Positions 60,201-64,000 of a stretch of DNA of 64,000 bases are shown here, one piece after another; the first letter of the stretch is position 1, and every line of letters starts with the position of its first letter. The notes beneath the pieces were generated by a model. That model saw only the letters and a program-made list of their open reading frames with translations. It ran no database searches and was not told where the DNA came from. The position numbers and the translations under genes are program-made. The DNA is from Massilibacillus massiliensis (GTDB taxonomy: Bacteria > Bacillota > Negativicutes > FLKF01), in the NCBI RefSeq assembly GCF_900086705.1, contig NZ_LT575483.1:2139894-2203893 (forward strand), written 5' to 3'.

Positions 60201-60438
60201 GTTATGATAAGTGAATGAATAGCAATTGATGAATTTTAGTATCTTATGTTTAGGAATGTAAGTATTTGTATATTCAATAACTATACATTTTGTTCATTAC
60301 AAAATGATCAAAAATAAGATATTCACAATTTGTATAAAATTTTCTGTAGGGAAGGCGAATTCACTGTTTCCTGTGTAGTGTAGATTGGTAAAAGTATGGC
60401 ACAAATTTTGCATATAAAATTAAAAAAAAGGAGATTTC
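60201..60438. other. Gap before the third LevR-type gene
   Basis: AT-rich upstream region of the regulator. I see no gene or consensus promoter that I can support. Confidence 0.4.
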
Positions 60439-63324
60439 ATGATGGATATACAAACGAAGCTCATTAATATCATTAATACTGAAAATAAAAAAGATCCGCT
60501 GACTGATATTCAAATTGCTAAATTCTTGAATACTACACGTGAAAATATAACAAATATCAGAAAAGAATTGAATATCAATAATTCCAGACAACGACGATAT
60601 CCATATTTAAAAGCTGCAATCTTAGCGATAAAAAAGAATGCAAAAACGATTAATATTTCAGATATAACAAGAGAGTTATTAGAACAAGGTTTTGATATCT
60701 CAAGGAGAGTCGTTGAAGAAGTCTTGTCGCGAGAAGAAGTGGAGCTTGAACCGACAGAAGAAAAAACAGAAAAAAGAGATCCTTTTGCAACGTTGATTGG
60801 CCATAATGGCAGTTTGAAAAATGCGATAGAACAGGCCAAATCGGCGATTATGTACCCGCCAAAAGGTTTGCCAACGTTGATTGTCGGTGAAAGTGGCGTT
60901 GGTAAGAGCTTATTTTCAAAAAAAATGTATGATTTTGCACGGCAAGAAGGCATTTTATATGAGAATTCGAGCTTGGTTGTATTTAATTGCGCTGATTATG
61001 CTGATAATCCCCAACTATTGCTTTCGTTGTTATTTGGTTATAAAAAAGGTGCGTTTACTGGAGCGGTGAATGATAGTCCGGGTTTGGTTGAAGAAGCAGA
61101 TGGTGGAATGTTATTTTTAGATGAAATACATCGGCTGCCGCCTAAAGGTCAGGAAATTTTGTTTTCCATCCTAGATCGAGGCTGTTTTAGACGGCTTGGT
61201 GAAACCAATGTGGAACGAAAAGTAAGTGTTATGCTGATTGGAGCAACAACAGAGAATATTGAGACGAATTTATTGCTTACATTCAGAAGGCGTATACCTA
61301 TGGTGATCTACTTGCCTTCGTTAAGAGATCGTTTTTTGAAAGAGAAGGTAGATTTAATTTATCGAATTTTTCAACAAGAATGTAATCGAATCAACTCAAA
61401 AATTTTTGTAGATAAAAATGTAGTGGAAATTTTAGCTTTAAATAAATTTAGTGGAAATATTGGACAATTAAAAAATATGATTCAGGTATTGTGTGCAAGA
61501 TCTTTTATGCAGGTGATCAATAAGAAAGAAGACCGATTGGTTTCTATTGATGTAAATGAGATATTAAAGTTGATGGATTCTTTCAATGAAACGTCTTTAT
61601 TAGATGGGAATTATTCTGAGATAAGAAAATATTTAAATAATTTAATGCTAATTCCATTTAAATGCAATCATTTATCTATTGATGAAGATATAGAAAGAGA
61701 TAACTATGTTGAACATGATATTTATAGAAGTATTGAAGAAAAATATTACGATTTAAAATTATTAAACTTACCAGATAGTGAAACCGAAAATATCTTGTGG
61801 GCTTTTATTTTAAATAATTTTACGAACTTAAAATTCAATATGAATAAACAGCAAGATGCACTTTCCATGAATGATTTATACAGTTTTGTTGGACAAAATA
61901 TTGTACGTGCAGTGAAACAGTTGATGAAACAGGTCATGGAAAAAGAACCAAATGGCGAAATCAATAAACATGCCTTTAAATATTTGGCGATTCATCTAGA
62001 TGAAGCAATCAAGCGAATTCGCCTCAATCAAAAAATTATTAATATCAATCTTGAGAAAATTAAAAAAGAATTTGCCAAAGAGTATGCAGTCTGTTTAGAA
62101 TTTGCTAAGAAGGTTGAAGAGAGTGAAGGGGTAAAAATTCCTGCGGATGAAGTTGGGTTTATTACTTTGTATCTCAAATCTGCGCTGAGTCAAGATACAT
62201 TGAAGAAAAGAGTCGGATTGATCATGATTTCACATGGCTATATCGCGACTGAAACTGTAAAGGTCATTAAAGAACTTTTAGGTACGAATTTTCCAATCGC
62301 AATTGATATGCCATTAAATGAAAAGCCGATTCATATTTATAATAAGGCGATTGAACTGGCAAAAGTCATCGATCAAGGAAGAGGCGTATTGTTTTTAGTA
62401 GATATGGGCTCATTGAGTAATATTGGTGATATCGTATACAATCAGACCAATATAAAAGCAAAAACTTTAGATCGAGTCGATGTCGTGCTTGCACTTGAGG
62501 CTACAAGACGCGTATCCTTGGGGGAGGATACTTTAGAAGAAATTTATTTTTATTTGAAAAAAGATAAGTTCGAATATCTGTATGTCAATGAAAAAGAAAG
62601 CGACCAAAAACCGGATCTTGTTGTCACCATTTGTCTGACTGGGGAAGGGAATGCAAAACAAATCAGCCGTATGATTGAGAGTAAATATAAAGATTTACCT
62701 TGCCATGCAATCAGTGCGATGGATGAGCTTTTGGTCACGAAAATTACAGAATTGCAAAAGGACTATCATGTGCTCGTGGTTGGAACGATTAATCCGAAAA
62801 TTCCGGGAATATGCTTTATTGATTATGATGAAAATCTGTTGAAAAATATTGATATTCATCTATCTGCAAAAAAAGAATTGCAAAACGTGCAGCAACATCA
62901 TCGAATGATTGATCAAGATTTAATGATCTTTGAACCGGAAATTTACTTTAAATCGGATTTGTTAGAATATATTTGTTCATTGTTAATTAACAAAGGGTAT
63001 GTAGAAAAAGAATATTTGCAATCTGTTTTAGACAGAGAAGCGCTTTTACCGACATTTACTGAAGGTAATACAGCTGTTCCACATGGAAATTCTATTGGTG
63101 TAAATCGGACGAGTTTTGTATTTGTCAAACTTAAAAATCCAATTGATTGGGGCGTTGGAAATGTTAATTTTGTCTTTATGCCAGTATTTAAATCAACCGA
63201 TAAAGAAAATGTAAAAGACATGCTTAAAATTTTGCGCGATCATGTGTTTATGACAAAGATAAAGGGGTGTGTAGATAAAGAGAGTTTCCAGACAATTATT
63301 TTGGACAAGCTTGCTGCAATGTAG
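60439..63324 (+). CDS. LevR-type sigma54 activator with a fused C-terminal IIA (Fru/Gat class) domain
   Basis: The 961 residues comprise an N-terminal HTH (about 1-110), AAA+ with Walker A GESGVGKS (about 155), sigma54 loop GAFTGA (about 205), PRD1, a mannose-class IIA domain (MISHGYIATETVKVI, about 598), a IIB-like domain (ICLTGEGNAKQI, about 733) and, in place of the last PRD, a type-2 IIA domain (about 835-961) with phosphorylatable His in TAVPHGNS. The protein would thus read PTS status through its own IIA. GGAGATT precedes the ATG. It is followed by a sigma54 promoter and a galactitol-type IIA gene. Confidence 0.88.
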   Translation: MMDIQTKLINIINTENKKDPLTDIQIAKFLNTTRENITNIRKELNINNSRQRRYPYLKAAILAIKKNAKTINISDITRELLEQGFDISRRVVEEVLSREEVELEPTEEKTEKRDPFATLIGHNGSLKNAIEQAKSAIMYPPKGLPTLIVGESGVGKSLFSKKMYDFARQEGILYENSSLVVFNCADYADNPQLLLSLLFGYKKGAFTGAVNDSPGLVEEADGGMLFLDEIHRLPPKGQEILFSILDRGCFRRLGETNVERKVSVMLIGATTENIETNLLLTFRRRIPMVIYLPSLRDRFLKEKVDLIYRIFQQECNRINSKIFVDKNVVEILALNKFSGNIGQLKNMIQVLCARSFMQVINKKEDRLVSIDVNEILKLMDSFNETSLLDGNYSEIRKYLNNLMLIPFKCNHLSIDEDIERDNYVEHDIYRSIEEKYYDLKLLNLPDSETENILWAFILNNFTNLKFNMNKQQDALSMNDLYSFVGQNIVRAVKQLMKQVMEKEPNGEINKHAFKYLAIHLDEAIKRIRLNQKIININLEKIKKEFAKEYAVCLEFAKKVEESEGVKIPADEVGFITLYLKSALSQDTLKKRVGLIMISHGYIATETVKVIKELLGTNFPIAIDMPLNEKPIHIYNKAIELAKVIDQGRGVLFLVDMGSLSNIGDIVYNQTNIKAKTLDRVDVVLALEATRRVSLGEDTLEEIYFYLKKDKFEYLYVNEKESDQKPDLVVTICLTGEGNAKQISRMIESKYKDLPCHAISAMDELLVTKITELQKDYHVLVVGTINPKIPGICFIDYDENLLKNIDIHLSAKKELQNVQQHHRMIDQDLMIFEPEIYFKSDLLEYICSLLINKGYVEKEYLQSVLDREALLPTFTEGNTAVPHGNSIGVNRTSFVFVKLKNPIDWGVGNVNFVFMPVFKSTDKENVKDMLKILRDHVFMTKIKGCVDKESFQTIILDKLAAM

Positions 63325-63480
63325 TATGTAGTTTTAAAAGCAGAAACCTAACCGTGGGGGCAATCTCACATAATGTTGAACAAGATTTCAAAAATGTACG
63401 TTTATGGCTTAAATGTATGAGATGAGATGGAACGCTTGAAAATTCAAGTCTTGATTCAGAAAAATGAAGAAAATTTTGTT

Positions 63481-63495
63481 TGGCACGGTTCTTGC
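63481..63495 (+). promoter_or_regulatory. Consensus sigma54 promoter of the galactitol-class PTS operon
   Basis: TGGCACGGTTCTTGC matches TGGCACG-N4-TTGC exactly, 56 nt before the IIA gene, and is the best of the three -24/-12 promoters here. Confidence 0.92.
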
Positions 63496-63550
63496 TTAAT
63501 AGTAAAGTGTAAAGATTTATTCCTTAAGAATTGAGAAAGGAGGATATGAA

Positions 63551-64000
63551 ATGGATTTAGATTTAATCGCATTAGATGTTGAGGCACTGAATAGTGAAAG
63601 CATCATTAAAGAACTAGGACAAAGAATGTTAGCAAAAAATTACGTGAAAGATTCTTATATTACAGCGGTACTCAATCGAGAAAGTAAACTACCGACCGGA
63701 CTAGATCTGGGAGCGTTTTGTGTAGCGATTCCGCATACGGATTCTGAACACGTGAATAAATCTAATTTTGCTGTAGGTATATTAAAAAATCCAGTAGCTT
63801 TTCATTCCATGAGTGATCCAACAAAGGAATTGGAGATTGGATTAGTTTTTTTACTGGCAGTAAAAGATGCAAAAGCGCAAGTTGGTTTATTGGGAAGCTT
63901 GATGAAGGTCTTTCAAAATGTGGAACTAATGAAGCAAATAAAAAGCGCAAAAAGCAAAGACGAAATTGGAGAATTATTAAATTTTATTAAAGTCGAATAA
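63551..64000 (+). CDS. PTS galactitol/fructose-class IIA subunit (GatA type)
   Basis: The 149-residue IIA has the phosphorylation site His in FCVAIPHTDSEHV (about residue 62) and the family N-terminal helix pattern (LGQRMLAKNYVKDSYITAVLNRESKLPTGL). GAAAGGAGG precedes the ATG. The stop falls on the last base of the window, so IIB and IIC genes are expected just beyond. It is similar in class to the IIA domain fused to the upstream regulator. Confidence 0.92.
   Translation: MDLDLIALDVEALNSESIIKELGQRMLAKNYVKDSYITAVLNRESKLPTGLDLGAFCVAIPHTDSEHVNKSNFAVGILKNPVAFHSMSDPTKELEIGLVFLLAVKDAKAQVGLLGSLMKVFQNVELMKQIKSAKSKDEIGELLNFIKVE

Overview
The window looks like chromosomal DNA of a low-GC, outer-membrane-bearing Firmicute (Negativicutes; I cannot name genus or species). 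The main clue is a protein with a signal peptide, one SLH domain, a coiled coil and a beta-barrel ending in Phe (23461-24768), the architecture of the Negativicute OmpM-type porins. The Firmicute core-gene order yybS-like / gdpP / rplI / lonC / dnaB / purA (4459-12917) agrees with this.

Layout. 1-13 kb: an L-xylulose-5-P 3-epimerase-like gene, pfkA, a Bcr/CflA exporter, guaD and the replication/ribosome/c-di-AMP cluster ending in purA. 13-18 kb: tRNA-Lys, an IS200-type element, two EAL-HDOD paralogues (one truncated), a divergent pair of XRE regulators sharing candidate operators, and a DUF2971 gene. 18-27 kb: a ferredoxin-nitroreductase, then a LevR-type sigma54 activator and its likely target, a cellobiose-class PTS operon that also encodes the porin and a GH1 phospho-beta-glucosidase. 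27-30.6 kb: seven tRNAs, a structured 182-bp repeat, a small peroxidase/glutaredoxin cluster with a gutted thioredoxin reductase, and tRNA-Gly. 30.6-37 kb: an accessory island with a DUF932 fragment, two AlbA/Schlafen-type ATP-binding proteins, an AAA ATPase, an orphan VbhA-like antitoxin and a chemotaxis-receptor stump. 37-44 kb: a Na+/solute symporter, a YjbQ / archaeal-type TIM-like pair opposite a GntR regulator, and a SorC regulator / class II aldolase / orphan glucitol IIC group. 44-54.4 kb: a divergent LevR-type activator and a sigma54 operon with mannose-class PTS IIB-IIC-IID-IIA, a 2-hydroxyacid dehydrogenase, KDPG-type aldolase, two mannitol-phosphate-dehydrogenase-like proteins and a pentulose-phosphate epimerase. 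54.5-56 kb: an IS110 element with a candidate bridge RNA. 56-60 kb: a BusR-like regulator and an osmolyte ABC transporter. 60-64 kb: a third LevR-type activator, carrying its own IIA domain, and the first gene of a galactitol-type PTS operon behind a consensus sigma54 promoter.

How it works together. Three PTS loci are each paired with a LevR-type sigma54 activator and a visible -24/-12 promoter (21997, 47105, 63481), so sugar uptake here appears to be controlled largely by sigma54. Cyclic di-AMP links two distant loci: GdpP degrades it, while the BusR-like repressor and the CBS-bearing osmolyte ATPase are expected to sense it.

The most unusual items are the 47-54 kb operon, whose two MtlD-like proteins both lack the family histidine; the paired 182-bp hairpin repeats with compensatory changes; the IS110 bridge RNA candidate; the porin inside a PTS operon; and the ATPase island with repeat-rich promoters. 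All calls come from reading the sequence and recalled family knowledge; no database search was run.
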